A stretch of DNA of 64,000 nucleotides from the NCBI RefSeq assembly GCF_009861525.1, contig NZ_WVHL01000005.1, positions 1,798,001 through 1,862,000 of the forward strand, written 5' to 3'. The notes below the pieces were generated by a model. The model made no database searches and had not been told where the DNA came from. It was given only the letters and a program-made list of their open reading frames with translations. The DNA is from Pseudomonas sp. LD120 (GTDB taxonomy: Bacteria; Pseudomonadota; Gammaproteobacteria; Pseudomonadales; Pseudomonadaceae). The position numbers and the translations under genes were made by a program. This document shows positions 16,153 through 25,281 of this stretch, piece after piece (positions within the stretch are counted from its first letter, which is position 1; the number at the start of each line of letters is the position of its first letter).

Positions 16153-18207
16153 TCAGGCCAGGTCCAAAACGTCCAGGACAAAGGCATATTCGAGGGCTAC
16201 GTCACGTAATCCCTGATAGCGGCCGCTCATGCCACCGTGACCGGCGCCCAGTTCGGTCTTGAGCAGCAGCGGGTTGTCGTCGGTTTTGTTGGCGCGCAGT
16301 TTGGCCACCCATTTGGCCGCTTCCCAGTACTGCACGCGACTGTCGTTGTAGCCGGCGATCACCAGGGTTGCCGGGTAGGCCTGGGCGCGGACGTTCTCAT
16401 AGGGCGCATAGGCCTTGATCCGCGCATGAACCTGCGGCTCCTCAGGGTTGCCCCATTCGTCGTATTCAGTGACGGTCAGCGGCAGTTCCGGGTCGAGCAT
16501 GGTGTTGAGCACGTCGACGAAGGGCACCTCGGCGATGGCTACCTGGAACAGCTCAGGGCGCTGGTTGAGCACCGCGCCGATCAACAGACCGCCGGCGCTG
16601 CCGCCGCTGATGGCCAGTTGTCTGGAAGTGGTCAGGCCCTGGGCGATCAGGTGTTCGGCGCAGGCGATGAAGTCGCTGAAGGTGTTTTGTTTGTGTTCCT
16701 GCTTGCCAGCGCGGTACCAGGCTTCGCCCAGTTCGCCGCCGCCACGCACGTGGGCAATGGCAAAGGCTACGCCACGATCGAGCAGGCTCAGGCGGGCGTG
16801 GGAGAACCAGGGGTCGAGGCTTTCGCCATAGGCGCCGTAGCCATACAAGTACAGCGGTGTCGGCTGGCCCAGGCATTCGCGCTTGACCACCAGGCTGATG
16901 GGCACCCGGGTGCCGTCGGCGGCGGTGGCCCAGAGGCGCTGGCTGACGTAGGCGTCAGGGTCGAACGGACCCAGCACCGGGGTTTCCTTGAGCACCTGCT
17001 GCTGGCCGTCGGCCAGTTGCAGTTGGCGTATCTGGGCCGGGCGATTCAGCGCCTCGTAACGCAGGCGGATACACGGGCTGGAAAACTCCAGGCTGTTTTG
17101 CACATGCAGGCTGTAGGCGGCGTCTGGCAGTTGCACGCGATAGGCCGGCCGATCCTGCGGGTGCACTTCGATGATCGGCAGGCCGCCTTCGCGCAGGCTC
17201 AGGGTCATGGCGTTGGCGTTGAGGGTTACACCGTCGAGCATCACTTCGGGGTCGTGGGCAATCAGCAACTGCCAATCGCTTTGCTCAGGGACCGCGTCAT
17301 TGTCTGCGGCCTGATACAGGGCGAAGTTGATGCCGTCGCGGTTACTGCGGATGAACCAGGTCCACTGGCCGTCCAACTGGCCGTGGTCGACATCGTACTC
17401 ATGGCCCTCGACTCGGGGCGCCAGGCAGGTGAAGGGCTGCTCAGGCCGCGCGGCATCCAGGGCCCAGGTTTCGCCGGTGGTCTTGCTGCCCAGTGACAAC
17501 AGCAGTTGGCGCTCGGAACTTGCGCGGTAGCAATGCAGGAAGAAGCGCCCATCCGGTTCGTGGAACACCTCTTGCGCGGCGGTGCCATCCAGACGGTAGC
17601 GGAACAGTTTGTGCGGGCGGTGGGTGTCATCCAGTTCGCCGAAGAACAGGGTCAGGCTGTCATTGGCCCAGGTCATGCTGCCGTCGCAGTTGTCGAAGGA
17701 CAGTTCGCTGACCTTGCCGTTGGCCAGTTCCTTGACGAACAGGGTGTAGATTTCCTCGCCGCTGGTGTCGAGGCTGTAGGCCAGGCGCTGATGGTCGGGG
17801 CTGATGCTGAAGGCGCCAAGGGAGAAGAAGCCGCCGTTGGCCAGGGCGTTGGGGTCCAGCAACAACTGCTCATGGCTTTCGTCCACCGTCAGGCTGCCGT
17901 CCGCCGGGCGTGGGCAGCGGTAGTGCCGGGCGTATTCATCCCCCGCGGTGGTGCGGGTGTAGTACAGGTATGGGCCCCAGGGCGAAGGCAAGGACAGGTC
18001 GGTTTCGAGTATTCGTCCCTTGATCTCTTGGAACAGGGTTTCGCGCAGCGGGGCCTGCTGGGCCAGTTGGGCTTCCTGATAGTCGTTTTCAGCTTTCAGG
18101 TAGTCGAGTACGGCATCGGTGTCGCGTTCCTGTAGCCAGGCATACGGATCAGCGCCTTCGGCCTTGTGGGCAATCGGGGCGCTGGTGTCGTTGGCGGGTA
18201 AGGGCAT
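16153..18207 (-). CDS. ptrB: Oligopeptidase B (S9A prolyl-oligopeptidase family)
   Basis: 684 residues; E. coli PtrB has 686. An N-terminal seven-bladed propeller (about 70-400) is followed by an alpha/beta-hydrolase domain with the triad Ser (GGSAGG, about residue 535), Asp (GYNDSRVQYWE) and His (GAGHGG). VPFVDVLNTMLD and EEWGNP-type segments follow OpdB closely. It cleaves short peptides after Arg or Lys in the cytoplasm. The start at 18207 (MPLPAND) fits the family length better than the ATG at 18270. Divergent from the small membrane protein gene at 18317. Confidence 0.93.
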   Translation of the reverse strand: MPLPANDTSAPIAHKAEGADPYAWLQERDTDAVLDYLKAENDYQEAQLAQQAPLRETLFQEIKGRILETDLSLPSPWGPYLYYTRTTAGDEYARHYRCPRPADGSLTVDESHEQLLLDPNALANGGFFSLGAFSISPDHQRLAYSLDTSGEEIYTLFVKELANGKVSELSFDNCDGSMTWANDSLTLFFGELDDTHRPHKLFRYRLDGTAAQEVFHEPDGRFFLHCYRASSERQLLLSLGSKTTGETWALDAARPEQPFTCLAPRVEGHEYDVDHGQLDGQWTWFIRSNRDGINFALYQAADNDAVPEQSDWQLLIAHDPEVMLDGVTLNANAMTLSLREGGLPIIEVHPQDRPAYRVQLPDAAYSLHVQNSLEFSSPCIRLRYEALNRPAQIRQLQLADGQQQVLKETPVLGPFDPDAYVSQRLWATAADGTRVPISLVVKRECLGQPTPLYLYGYGAYGESLDPWFSHARLSLLDRGVAFAIAHVRGGGELGEAWYRAGKQEHKQNTFSDFIACAEHLIAQGLTTSRQLAISGGSAGGLLIGAVLNQRPELFQVAIAEVPFVDVLNTMLDPELPLTVTEYDEWGNPEEPQVHARIKAYAPYENVRAQAYPATLVIAGYNDSRVQYWEAAKWVAKLRANKTDDNPLLLKTELGAGHGGMSGRYQGLRDVALEYAFVLDVLDLA

Positions 18208-18316
18208 GGGTGGCTCTCGAACGATGACAAATGAGGACTTGGCAGACAGCGTTGCAGCCTGACCGAGCAAAAGTCGTTATCATAAGCGCCTCTTTGCCTG
18301 CCTTGCCACGGACACC

Positions 18317-18805
18317 ATGACCGAGAACGACTATCTGATCGCCTGGGGGCTCTACGCCTTTGCCGCCTTGGGCTGCCTGCTGGTGTGGATGCGCCTGACC
18401 CGTTGGACCTGGCGCTGGCTGCGCGAACCGCTGCGGCTGTTGATGGCGGTGCTGCTGTTGAGCCCCACCATCGTCGATCCAGTACAGGAAAAATTTGCCC
18501 CGGCCGTGGCCATCACTGCGCTGGATCTGGCTTTCAAGGTCGGCAACAACGCTTGGCGCGCCGTGTCCGACCTGTTCATGTACGGCATGATCGCCTTTGG
18601 CGTTTACCTGCTGTTCGTACTGATCCGCTGGCCCATCGAGCGTTCCGCCAAGGAGCGCCGGCTGCGCAATGAAGCGGCGCAAGCGGCCGCCAAAGCCGCG
18701 GAAGTGGAAGAGGACCAGCCTTTTGGCGATGCCGGCAATGGCCGTTATGGTCGTGCGCCGGCAGCCGGCACGCCCCTGAATACACGGGTCGAACCGCGTT
18801 TGTAA
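18317..18805 (+). CDS. Conserved hypothetical inner-membrane protein
   Basis: 162 residues with three or so membrane helices (about 8-25, 38-55, 88-108), then a charged Ala/Glu-rich cytoplasmic tail and a C-terminal low-complexity region. No known motif is seen. It is followed at 34 bp by the glutamine amidotransferase gene and then a DUF2937 gene, all on the same strand, so the three look like one operon. Nothing in the sequence reveals function. Confidence 0.7.
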   Translation: MTENDYLIAWGLYAFAALGCLLVWMRLTRWTWRWLREPLRLLMAVLLLSPTIVDPVQEKFAPAVAITALDLAFKVGNNAWRAVSDLFMYGMIAFGVYLLFVLIRWPIERSAKERRLRNEAAQAAAKAAEVEEDQPFGDAGNGRYGRAPAAGTPLNTRVEPRL

Positions 18806-18839
18806 CGCTCTCCCCCGGCATTGAAGCGAGAGTCCGAGC

Positions 18840-19616
18840 ATGTGTGAGTTATTGGGCATGAGCGCCAATGTACCGACCGACATCGTCTTCAGCTTTACCG
18901 GGCTGATGCAGCGCGGCGGTCGCACCGGGCCCCATCGCGATGGTTGGGGCATCGCCTTCTATGAAGGCCGTGGCCTGCGTTTGTTCCAGGACCCGGCGGC
19001 CAGTTGCGAATCGGAAGTGGCCCATCTGGTGCAGCGCTACCCGATCAAGAGCGAAGTGGTGATCGGCCACATTCGCCAGGCCAACGTTGGCAAGGTGTGC
19101 CTGGCCAACACCCACCCCTTTGTTCGTGAGCTGTGGGGCCGCAACTGGTGCTTTGCCCATAACGGCCAGTTGGCGGATTTCCAGCCCCAGGCCAGTTTCT
19201 ATCGTCCGGTGGGCGACACCGACAGCGAAGCGGCGTTCTGCGACCTGCTCAACCGGGTGCGCGCAGCCTTCCCCGAACCGGTGGACATCGAGCAACTGCT
19301 GCCGACCCTGATCCAGGCCTGTAACCAATACCGCAGCAAGGGCGTGTTCAACGGCTTGCTCAGCGATGGCGACTGGCTGTTCTGCTATTGCTCGACCAAA
19401 CTGGCGCAAATCACCCGGCGGGCACCATTCGGCCCGGCGCGGCTCAAGGATGTCGACGTGATTGTCGATTTCCAGGCCGAAACCACGCCCAACGATGTGG
19501 TGACGGTGATTGCCACCGAACCCTTGACCGAAAACGAAACCTGGACCCGCTACCAACCGGGCCAGTGGAGCCTGTGGCGACGCGGCGAATGCGTCAGTCA
19601 GGGCCAGACCGAATAA
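18840..19616 (+). CDS. Class II glutamine amidotransferase (YafJ-like)
   Basis: 258 residues with the N-terminal nucleophile Cys2 (MCELLGMSAN), exposed once Met is removed. Other Ntn-hydrolase glutaminase features are RGGRTGPHRDGWGIAFY, GHIRQANVG and the FAHNGQL loop that binds glutamine. No synthetase domain is attached, as in E. coli YafJ, so the ammonia acceptor is unknown. Middle gene of a three-gene strand-consistent run, with 10 bp to the next start. Confidence 0.9.
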   Translation: MCELLGMSANVPTDIVFSFTGLMQRGGRTGPHRDGWGIAFYEGRGLRLFQDPAASCESEVAHLVQRYPIKSEVVIGHIRQANVGKVCLANTHPFVRELWGRNWCFAHNGQLADFQPQASFYRPVGDTDSEAAFCDLLNRVRAAFPEPVDIEQLLPTLIQACNQYRSKGVFNGLLSDGDWLFCYCSTKLAQITRRAPFGPARLKDVDVIVDFQAETTPNDVVTVIATEPLTENETWTRYQPGQWSLWRRGECVSQGQTE

Positions 19617-19626
19617 GGACATCCCT

Positions 19627-20169
19627 ATGTTGCTCAGTTATCTGCGGCTGGTGCTGTTTGCCGCCGGCCTGTTGATCGGTGTGCAAGTGCCGGGCTTCAT
19701 CAGTGATTACGCCAAGCGCGTGGAAGCCCATCTGATTGAGTCGCAGAACAGCCTGCAAGGCTTTCAAGGCACCGCGCAGCAGTTCTTCAAGGGTGACCTC
19801 AACGCCCTGGTGGCGCATTACCGCGCCAGTGACGATCCGGTGTTTCGCAGCGATGCCGAGAGCCTTAACACCTTGCTCAAGCGCCAGTTGGCCCTGGACA
19901 AGCAATACCAGGCGATGCAAGGCCCGTGGTACATCCGCATGCTGCAGGTGGCCCTGGCCGCCGACCCGCAGATCCGCAAGGAAACCTGGGACGGCTACAG
20001 CTACCAGATCCTGCTGACCCCGGAAGCGATGATCTGGGGCATGAGCGGCGCCTTGCTGCTGTCGTTCGGGCTGGAATGCCTGTATCGGCTGATCGACTGG
20101 GTGGTGCTGGGAGGCCGGCGTCTGCGCCAGAGCCGGCCGATTGAAGAACGCGACCTCAAAGGCCTATGA
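19627..20169 (+). CDS. DUF2937 membrane protein
   Basis: 180 residues: an N-terminal membrane helix (LRLVLFAAGLLIGVQVPGF), a helical periplasmic or cytoplasmic middle (about 25-130) and a second helix near 135-155, followed by a basic tail. Length and layout match DUF2937 proteins, which have no assigned role. Starts 10 bp after the amidotransferase stop, so it is probably co-transcribed. A pair of direct repeats follows. Confidence 0.82.
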   Translation: MLLSYLRLVLFAAGLLIGVQVPGFISDYAKRVEAHLIESQNSLQGFQGTAQQFFKGDLNALVAHYRASDDPVFRSDAESLNTLLKRQLALDKQYQAMQGPWYIRMLQVALAADPQIRKETWDGYSYQILLTPEAMIWGMSGALLLSFGLECLYRLIDWVVLGGRRLRQSRPIEERDLKGL

Positions 20170-20216
20170 CCCCCCCGCAGGCGCCGGCTTGCCGGCCAAG
20201 GTGCCGGTAAGACCTG

Positions 20217-20355
20217 CACAAGGCTGAAGGACGCATTCGCTGGCAAGCCAGCTTCTACGGATGTCGACTCGCTAGCCGGGTTTGTGGAGCCGGCTAGCCG
20301 GCGAAGAGGCCCGCAAGACAGGCACAAGCCTGAAGGGCGCATTCGCTGGCAAGCC
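20217..20355. repeat. Tandem-spaced 33-bp direct repeat with REP-like palindromes
   Basis: Copies at 20217-20249 and 20323-20355 agree at 31 of 33 positions and start 106 bp apart. Each contains CGCATTCGCTGGCAAGCC, and palindromic GCCGGCTAGCCGGC-type sequence lies between them (20290-20302). The repeats fill the gap between the convergent DUF2937 and LysR genes. Confidence 0.75.
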
Positions 20356-20360
20356 GATGC

Positions 20361-21293
20361 TTACGCGTGCTCAATCAGGATGATGTGCTCCTGGCCTACC
20401 TTTTGCCCATAACGCTGCACCACGCGTTGGCACAGCGCCACGATATCCTCCACCAGTTCCATGCCCACGCCCACGCCTACGCGCCACGACACCACCACCT
20501 GCAGGTTGGGCGGGCGCTGGTCGATGGCCAGTAGGGTCAGCTCGCCGCGGGCCAGCTCCTCGCGTACCAGCACCGGGGGCAGGGCGCCAATCCCGAAGCC
20601 GTCCCTTAGCAGGCGGGTGATGGCCGATACCGAGTTGACGCAGTTGAGCCGTGGCGCCAGCACCCCGTTGGCCTGCATCAGGCTCAGCACCTGCTGGTGG
20701 GGCAGGGAGTTCTTCGAGTAGGTAATGATCCGCTCCCGGGCCAGCTCGGCGACATTGGCGTAGTCGCGGTTGTAGATCGAATTGCTGGCGGCAATCCAGC
20801 CCACCGGGTGGCTGGCCAGCTCCAGGCTGCGGATGCTTTCCTGGCGCAGCAGGTCAGTCTGCAGCACCAGGTCGAGGAAGCCTTTTTGCAACTGCTCGCA
20901 CAGGTTCAGTGAGGTGTCGGCCACCAGTTCGATCTCCACCTGCGGGTAGTGGTCCATCAGTTCCGTCACCAAGGGGCTGAGCCAGGTGTGGATCACCGTG
21001 TCCATGACCCCGATGCGCATCCGTCCGACCGTGCTCGACGGTGCCTCGATGGACTGTTTCAGCACGTGCAAGGTGTCGAGCATCTGCTCGGCGTGCTCCA
21101 GCACCTTGAGCCCTTGCGGGGTCAGGCTGACGCCCCGGGAATCGCGCAGGAACAGCTTGACCCCCAGTTCGCCTTCCAGCACCGCGATGCGGCTGGAGAT
21201 GGCGGCCTGGGTGGTGAAGAGTTTTTCCGCGGTGAGGCTGAAGCTCTTGAGCCGCGCCACCCAGACGAAGGTTTCGAGAAACTTGAGATTCAT
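20361..21293 (-). CDS. LysR-family regulator, probable regulator of the pxp operon
   Basis: 310 residues. The N-terminal HTH (KFLETFVWVARLKSFSLTAEKL and TTQAAISSRIAVLEGELG) is followed by an effector domain with RIGVMDTVIHTWL at about 93. It is divergent from an MFS gene and pxpABC across 137 bp, the standard position of a LysR activator, so I infer control of 5-oxoproline uptake and cleavage. The ATG at 21293 has no strong ribosome site. The effector may be 5-oxoproline, which is inference. Confidence 0.82.
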   Translation of the reverse strand: MNLKFLETFVWVARLKSFSLTAEKLFTTQAAISSRIAVLEGELGVKLFLRDSRGVSLTPQGLKVLEHAEQMLDTLHVLKQSIEAPSSTVGRMRIGVMDTVIHTWLSPLVTELMDHYPQVEIELVADTSLNLCEQLQKGFLDLVLQTDLLRQESIRSLELASHPVGWIAASNSIYNRDYANVAELARERIITYSKNSLPHQQVLSLMQANGVLAPRLNCVNSVSAITRLLRDGFGIGALPPVLVREELARGELTLLAIDQRPPNLQVVVSWRVGVGVGMELVEDIVALCQRVVQRYGQKVGQEHIILIEHA

Positions 21294-21430
21294 GGGATCA
21301 ACTTTTCTTATGCCTTGGGGCGGTTTTTATTAGTTGGACGCAGCGGGCGTCCCAGTCAAAGAATGCGCCAACCCACGATATGCGTCGTCGGGGCCCAGAA
21401 CAACACCAATAAATCACCCTGGAGATCGCT

Positions 21431-22714
21431 ATGAGTGCGCCCGAAACCCTGGCTGCCAAGGTCCCGCCGCGCGCCGGTCCGTTTGACTGGTACCGCGGTA
21501 TCAACCAGCAGGAACGTCGGACCTTCTGGAGCTGCAAAATCGGTTATGGTCTGGATGGCATGGACACCCAGATGCTCAGCTTCGTGATTCCGACGCTGAT
21601 CGCGCTGTGGGGCATCACCTCCGCCGAGGCCGGTTTGATTCACACCAGTACCTTGCTGGCCTCGGCCCTGGGAGGCTGGATCGCCGGGATTCTTTCCGAC
21701 CGCATTGGTCGGGTGCGCACCTTGCAACTGACGGTGCTGTGGTTCGCTTTTTTCACCTTTCTCTGCGGTCTTGCGCAGAACTACGAACAACTACTGATCG
21801 CCCGGACCCTGATGGGCTTCGGCTTCGGTGGCGAATGGACCGCCGGCGCGGTGCTGATCGGCGAAGTGATTCGCGCCAAGAACCGTGGCAAGGCGGTGGG
21901 CATGGTGCAGTCCGGCTGGGCGCTGGGCTGGGGCCTGACGGCGATCTTGTATGCACTGCTGTTCTCCCTGCTGCCACCGGAAGACGCCTGGCGCGGGCTG
22001 TTTCTGCTGGGCATCCTGCCGGCGATTTTCGTGATTTTCGTCCGCCGCCTGGTCAAGGACCCCGAGGTCTACCGGGAAACCCGTGCCCGTGAAAAGCCCA
22101 GCAATCCGGCACGCTTCTACGAGATTTTCGCCCCGGGCATTGTCAGCACCACCCTGCGTGCGTCTTTGCTGGCAGCGGGGGCCCAGGGCGGCTACTACGC
22201 CATTACCTTTTGGCTGCCGACCTACCTCAAGACCGAGCGCGGGCTGAGCGTACTCAGTACCGGCGGCTATCTGGCCATGGTGATCTTCGGCTCCTACGTG
22301 GGGTATGTCATCAGCGCCTATCTGACCGACATTCTTGGGCGCAAGAAGAACTTCGTGCTATTCGCCGCCGGCTCTTTCACCATCGTCCTGCTCTACACAC
22401 AAATGCCGGTGAGCAACGCGGTGATGCTCTGGCTGGGTTTTCCCCTGGGCTTTTTCGCCTCGGGCATCTTCAGCGGTATGGGCGCCTTCCTCACGGAGTT
22501 GTTCCCAACTCGTATCCGTGGCTCGGGCCAGGGTTTTTGCTACAACAGCGGCCGAGCACTGGCGGCGCTGTTTCCATTGCTGATCGGTCTGTTGAGCCAG
22601 TATGTAGCGCTGAGCGTGGCCATCGGGACCTTTGCAGCGGTGTCTTATGGCGTGGTGGTGCTGGCGGCGTTGAGCCTGCCGGAAACCCGTGGCAAGGAAC
22701 TTGAGGCACGCTAA
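21431..22714 (+). CDS. MFS transporter, probable 5-oxoproline (pyroglutamate) carrier
   Basis: 427 residues with 12 helices. The family signature DRIGRVR follows helix 2 and GRKKN appears in the second half, with RTLMGFGFGGEWTAGAVLIGE between helices 4 and 5, typical of the aromatic-acid/sialate-type symporters. A CTGGAG site precedes the ATG. It sits at the head of the pxpABC genes with 71 bp to pxpA, which holds a 9-bp hairpin. The substrate is inferred from the operon. Confidence 0.8.
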   Translation: MSAPETLAAKVPPRAGPFDWYRGINQQERRTFWSCKIGYGLDGMDTQMLSFVIPTLIALWGITSAEAGLIHTSTLLASALGGWIAGILSDRIGRVRTLQLTVLWFAFFTFLCGLAQNYEQLLIARTLMGFGFGGEWTAGAVLIGEVIRAKNRGKAVGMVQSGWALGWGLTAILYALLFSLLPPEDAWRGLFLLGILPAIFVIFVRRLVKDPEVYRETRAREKPSNPARFYEIFAPGIVSTTLRASLLAAGAQGGYYAITFWLPTYLKTERGLSVLSTGGYLAMVIFGSYVGYVISAYLTDILGRKKNFVLFAAGSFTIVLLYTQMPVSNAVMLWLGFPLGFFASGIFSGMGAFLTELFPTRIRGSGQGFCYNSGRALAALFPLLIGLLSQYVALSVAIGTFAAVSYGVVVLAALSLPETRGKELEAR

Positions 22715-22723
22715 CTGATAATC

Positions 22724-22751
22724 TGCGGGGCGATGGCGCGACCGCCCCGCA
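22724..22751 (+). other. Intercistronic stem-loop between the MFS gene and pxpA
   Basis: TGCGGGGCG and CGCCCCGCA pair perfectly (9 bp) around a 10-base loop. There is no T-run. It may set relative expression or mRNA stability of the carrier and the pxp genes, or be a partial terminator. Confidence 0.45.
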
Positions 22752-22785
22752 ACTGACCCTTATAAGAAACACTGGAGCACTGACC

Positions 22786-23538
22786 ATGAGCCGCCTGTTA
22801 TTGAACTGCGACATTGGCGAGAGCTTTGGCAACTGGACCATGGGCCTGGATGCCGAGGTGATGCCTTTCATCGACTGCGCCAACATTGCCTGCGGTTTTC
22901 ATGCTGGCGATCCGAGCATCATGCGCAAGACCGTGACCCTGGCCCTGGCCAACGGCGTGCGTATTGGCGCCCACCCGGCGTACCAGGACCTGGCCGGTTT
23001 CGGTCGCCGTTCCATGAGCTATTCGCCCCAGGAAATCCAGGACCTGCTGCACTACCAAATCGGCGCGCTGGACGGCATTTGCCGGGCCCAGGGCGCGCGG
23101 GTCAGCTACGTCAAACCCCATGGCGCGATGTACAACGACATGATGGCCAAACCGGCCCAACTGCGAGCGGTGATCCAGGCGGTGGCGGCCTATGATCCGC
23201 AACTGCCGCTGATGCTCATGGCCACCCGTGACAACAGCGCGGCCCGGGCCCTGGGCGATGAATACGGCGTGACCCTGTGGTTCGAAGCCTTTGCCGACCG
23301 CGCCTACGACAACGCCGGGCATTTAGTGTCGCGGCAGTTGCCGGGGGCGGTGCACCATGACTCGGCCACCATCCTCGACCAGGCCCTGACCATTGCTCGG
23401 GGCGAGCCCCTGACCGCCAGCGATGGCAGCGCCTTGCTGCTGCGCGCCGACACCCTGTGCGTGCATGGCGACAACGCCAGTTCGGTGGCCGCGGTGCAGC
23501 GGATTCGCGAGGCCTTGAACCAGCAGTCCGGCCTATGA
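22786..23538 (+). CDS. pxpA: 5-oxoprolinase subunit PxpA (LamB/YcsF family)
   Basis: 250 residues, family length. The N-terminus LLNCDIGESFGNW, the motif CGFHAGDP, GAHPAYQDLAGFGRR and KPHGAMYND are the conserved metal/polar residues of the TIM-barrel-like family. PxpA acts with PxpB and PxpC to hydrolyse 5-oxoproline to glutamate with ATP, which removes a spontaneous damage product or uses it as a nutrient. GGAG lies 10 bases before the ATG. Its stop overlaps the pxpB start (ATGA). Confidence 0.93.
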   Translation: MSRLLLNCDIGESFGNWTMGLDAEVMPFIDCANIACGFHAGDPSIMRKTVTLALANGVRIGAHPAYQDLAGFGRRSMSYSPQEIQDLLHYQIGALDGICRAQGARVSYVKPHGAMYNDMMAKPAQLRAVIQAVAAYDPQLPLMLMATRDNSAARALGDEYGVTLWFEAFADRAYDNAGHLVSRQLPGAVHHDSATILDQALTIARGEPLTASDGSALLLRADTLCVHGDNASSVAAVQRIREALNQQSGL

Positions 23539-24239
23539 AGCCACAGGTTGAAGTCGTCGCCATCGACTGCCTGATGGTGCGCTTGTTCGAGGTGATCACC
23601 GAGGACAACATGCCCTGGATGCTGGCCGCCGCCCAAGGGCTACGGCGGGCCTTTGGCGAGTCTCTGGTCGACCTGGTGCCGTCCTATACCACGCTGATGG
23701 TGCATTACGACTTGCTGGCCCTGAGCCCGTCCGAGGCCCGGCAGCGGATCGAGGTCGCCTTGAGCGATCTGACGCCCGGCGCCGCCCAGGCCGGGCGCGA
23801 ACATGTGCTGCCGGTGTGGTACGACCTCAAGGTCGGGCCGGAACTGGCGCTGCTGTCTCGACGTATTGGCTGTTCGGTGGCCGAGGTGATCCAGCGTCAC
23901 AGTCAACGTGAATACCAGGTGTTTGCCCTGGGGTTTGCTCCCGGCTTCGCCTTCATGGGGCTGGTGGAAGAGGCGTTGGCCGCGCCCCGACTGAACACTC
24001 CGCGCAAGCGCGTGGCGGCGGGCAGTGTGGGGATCGCCGAACGCCAGACCGCCGCTTACCCGGTGGTATCGCCGGGAGGCTGGAACCTGATCGGCCGGAC
24101 CCCGAGCCGGCTGTTCGATCGCGAGCGCGAAGGCTACAGCCTGATGCAGCCGGGGGATCGCGTGCGCTTTGCTGCCGTGGAGCGGGCCGAGTTCCTGCGC
24201 CTGGGCGGCGATGACACGCCGCTGGAGGTGTCGGCATGA
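23535..24239 (+). CDS. pxpB: 5-oxoprolinase subunit PxpB (KipI family)
   Basis: 234 residues from the ATG at 23535, overlapping the pxpA stop. The cyclophilin-like KipI domain shows the conserved VPSYTTLMVHYD, LGFAPGFAFMG, ARPKRVAAG-type (TPRKRVAAGSVGIA) and SPGGWNLIGRTP motifs. It works together with PxpC as the ATP-using part of bacterial 5-oxoprolinase. B. subtilis KipI was first described as a kinase inhibitor, but this context is catabolic. The stop overlaps pxpC (ATGA). Confidence 0.93.
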   Translation: MKPQVEVVAIDCLMVRLFEVITEDNMPWMLAAAQGLRRAFGESLVDLVPSYTTLMVHYDLLALSPSEARQRIEVALSDLTPGAAQAGREHVLPVWYDLKVGPELALLSRRIGCSVAEVIQRHSQREYQVFALGFAPGFAFMGLVEEALAAPRLNTPRKRVAAGSVGIAERQTAAYPVVSPGGWNLIGRTPSRLFDREREGYSLMQPGDRVRFAAVERAEFLRLGGDDTPLEVSA

Positions 24240-25156
24240 GCCGCTTGATGATCGAGGCCAGCACCCCGCTGTGCCTGCTGCAGGATGCCGGGCGTTTTGG
24301 TGTGCGCCATTTGGGCGTGACCCAGGGCGGGGCGCTGGATTGGGTGTCGATGTCCTGGGCCAACTGGCTGCTGGGCAATGCCCTGGATGCGCCTGTGGTG
24401 GAAATCACCCTGGGCGGCTTTGCGGTACTGGCCGAGGATTTCTGCCTGCTGGCCTTGGCAGGGGCCGACTTGGGCGCCTATGTGGATGAGCGGCCGCTCA
24501 CTCCGGGTCGCAGTTTCGTCTTGCAAAAAGGCCAGCGGCTGCGTTTTACCCAGCCGTTCTTGGGGGCGCGGGCTTATCTGGCGGCGCCGGGAGGATTTGA
24601 TGCGCCCAAGGTGTTGCGCAGTTGCGCCACGGTGGTGCGTGAGGCGTTGGGCGGGCTTGAGGGGGACGGTCGGGCCTTGTGCGAAGGCGCGTCACTTTGT
24701 TACTCGGGGCAGGGCGGGGCGCTCAGGCGTCTGTCGGCGGCGCAGTTGCCGGATTGGCAATCGGCTGCGCCGCTGGAGGTGATCCTCGGCGCGCAGATCG
24801 GTCAGTTCAGCGGTTTGAGCCTGTTCGATGCCTTCAACAGCGCCTGGACCCTGGACAGCCGCGCCGATCGCATGGGCGCGCGCTTGTTCGGGCCGTCGTT
24901 GCAGTATCAGGGCCGGCCGATGATTTCCGAGGGCATTCCCTTGGGGGCGATCCAGGTGCCACCGGACGGCCAGCCGATTGTCCTGCTCAATGATCGGCAG
25001 ACCATTGGCGGCTATCCGCGATTGGGGGCGTTGACGCCGCTATCCCTGGCGCGGCTGGCGCAGTGCCTGCCGGGCAACGAGGTGCGCTTGACCCCGGTGC
25101 TGCAAGAGACGGCTTATCGGCAACAGGTGGCGTTCTTGCGGCGCTTTGGCTCATGA
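24236..25156 (+). CDS. pxpC: 5-oxoprolinase subunit PxpC (KipA, biotin-dependent carboxyltransferase-like domain)
   Basis: 306 residues. DAGRFGVRHLGVTQGGALD near residue 18 is the family's N-terminal signature, and GARAYLAAPGGFD and SRADRMGARLFG follow. The fold is shared with urea amidolyase and allophanate-related carboxyltransferase domains. It completes the pxpABC set, translationally coupled to pxpB by a 4-bp overlap. A repeat element lies directly downstream. Confidence 0.92.
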   Translation: MSRLMIEASTPLCLLQDAGRFGVRHLGVTQGGALDWVSMSWANWLLGNALDAPVVEITLGGFAVLAEDFCLLALAGADLGAYVDERPLTPGRSFVLQKGQRLRFTQPFLGARAYLAAPGGFDAPKVLRSCATVVREALGGLEGDGRALCEGASLCYSGQGGALRRLSAAQLPDWQSAAPLEVILGAQIGQFSGLSLFDAFNSAWTLDSRADRMGARLFGPSLQYQGRPMISEGIPLGAIQVPPDGQPIVLLNDRQTIGGYPRLGALTPLSLARLAQCLPGNEVRLTPVLQETAYRQQVAFLRRFGS

Positions 25157-25181
25157 CTGACGGCGGCCGCTTCGCGCCCGT

Positions 25182-25275
25182 TCGCAGCCTGCGGCAGCGG
25201 CTACAGGGGCTGTAGCTGCTGTCGAGCCTTGGCGAGGCAGCGAAAAGGCCGGCAGGGCCTTGCTTGACGGTCCCG
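25182..25275. repeat. Dispersed intergenic repeat (REP-like), copy 1
   Basis: It begins with the 20-mer TCGCAGCCTGCGGCAGCGGC (25182-25201), found three more times near 60.8-61.2 kb. It continues with a GGCGAGGC-GCGAAAAGGCC-CCTTGCTTG core that is shared with the element at 42870. It lies between the convergent pxpC and VWA genes. Confidence 0.7.
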
Positions 25276-25281
25276 CGCCGC

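Noticed and set aside
16237..17496. 419-residue plus-strand frame opposite ptrB
   Set aside because: Antisense shadow of the oligopeptidase gene, with Gln/Gly/Val/Ala-biased composition and no motif.
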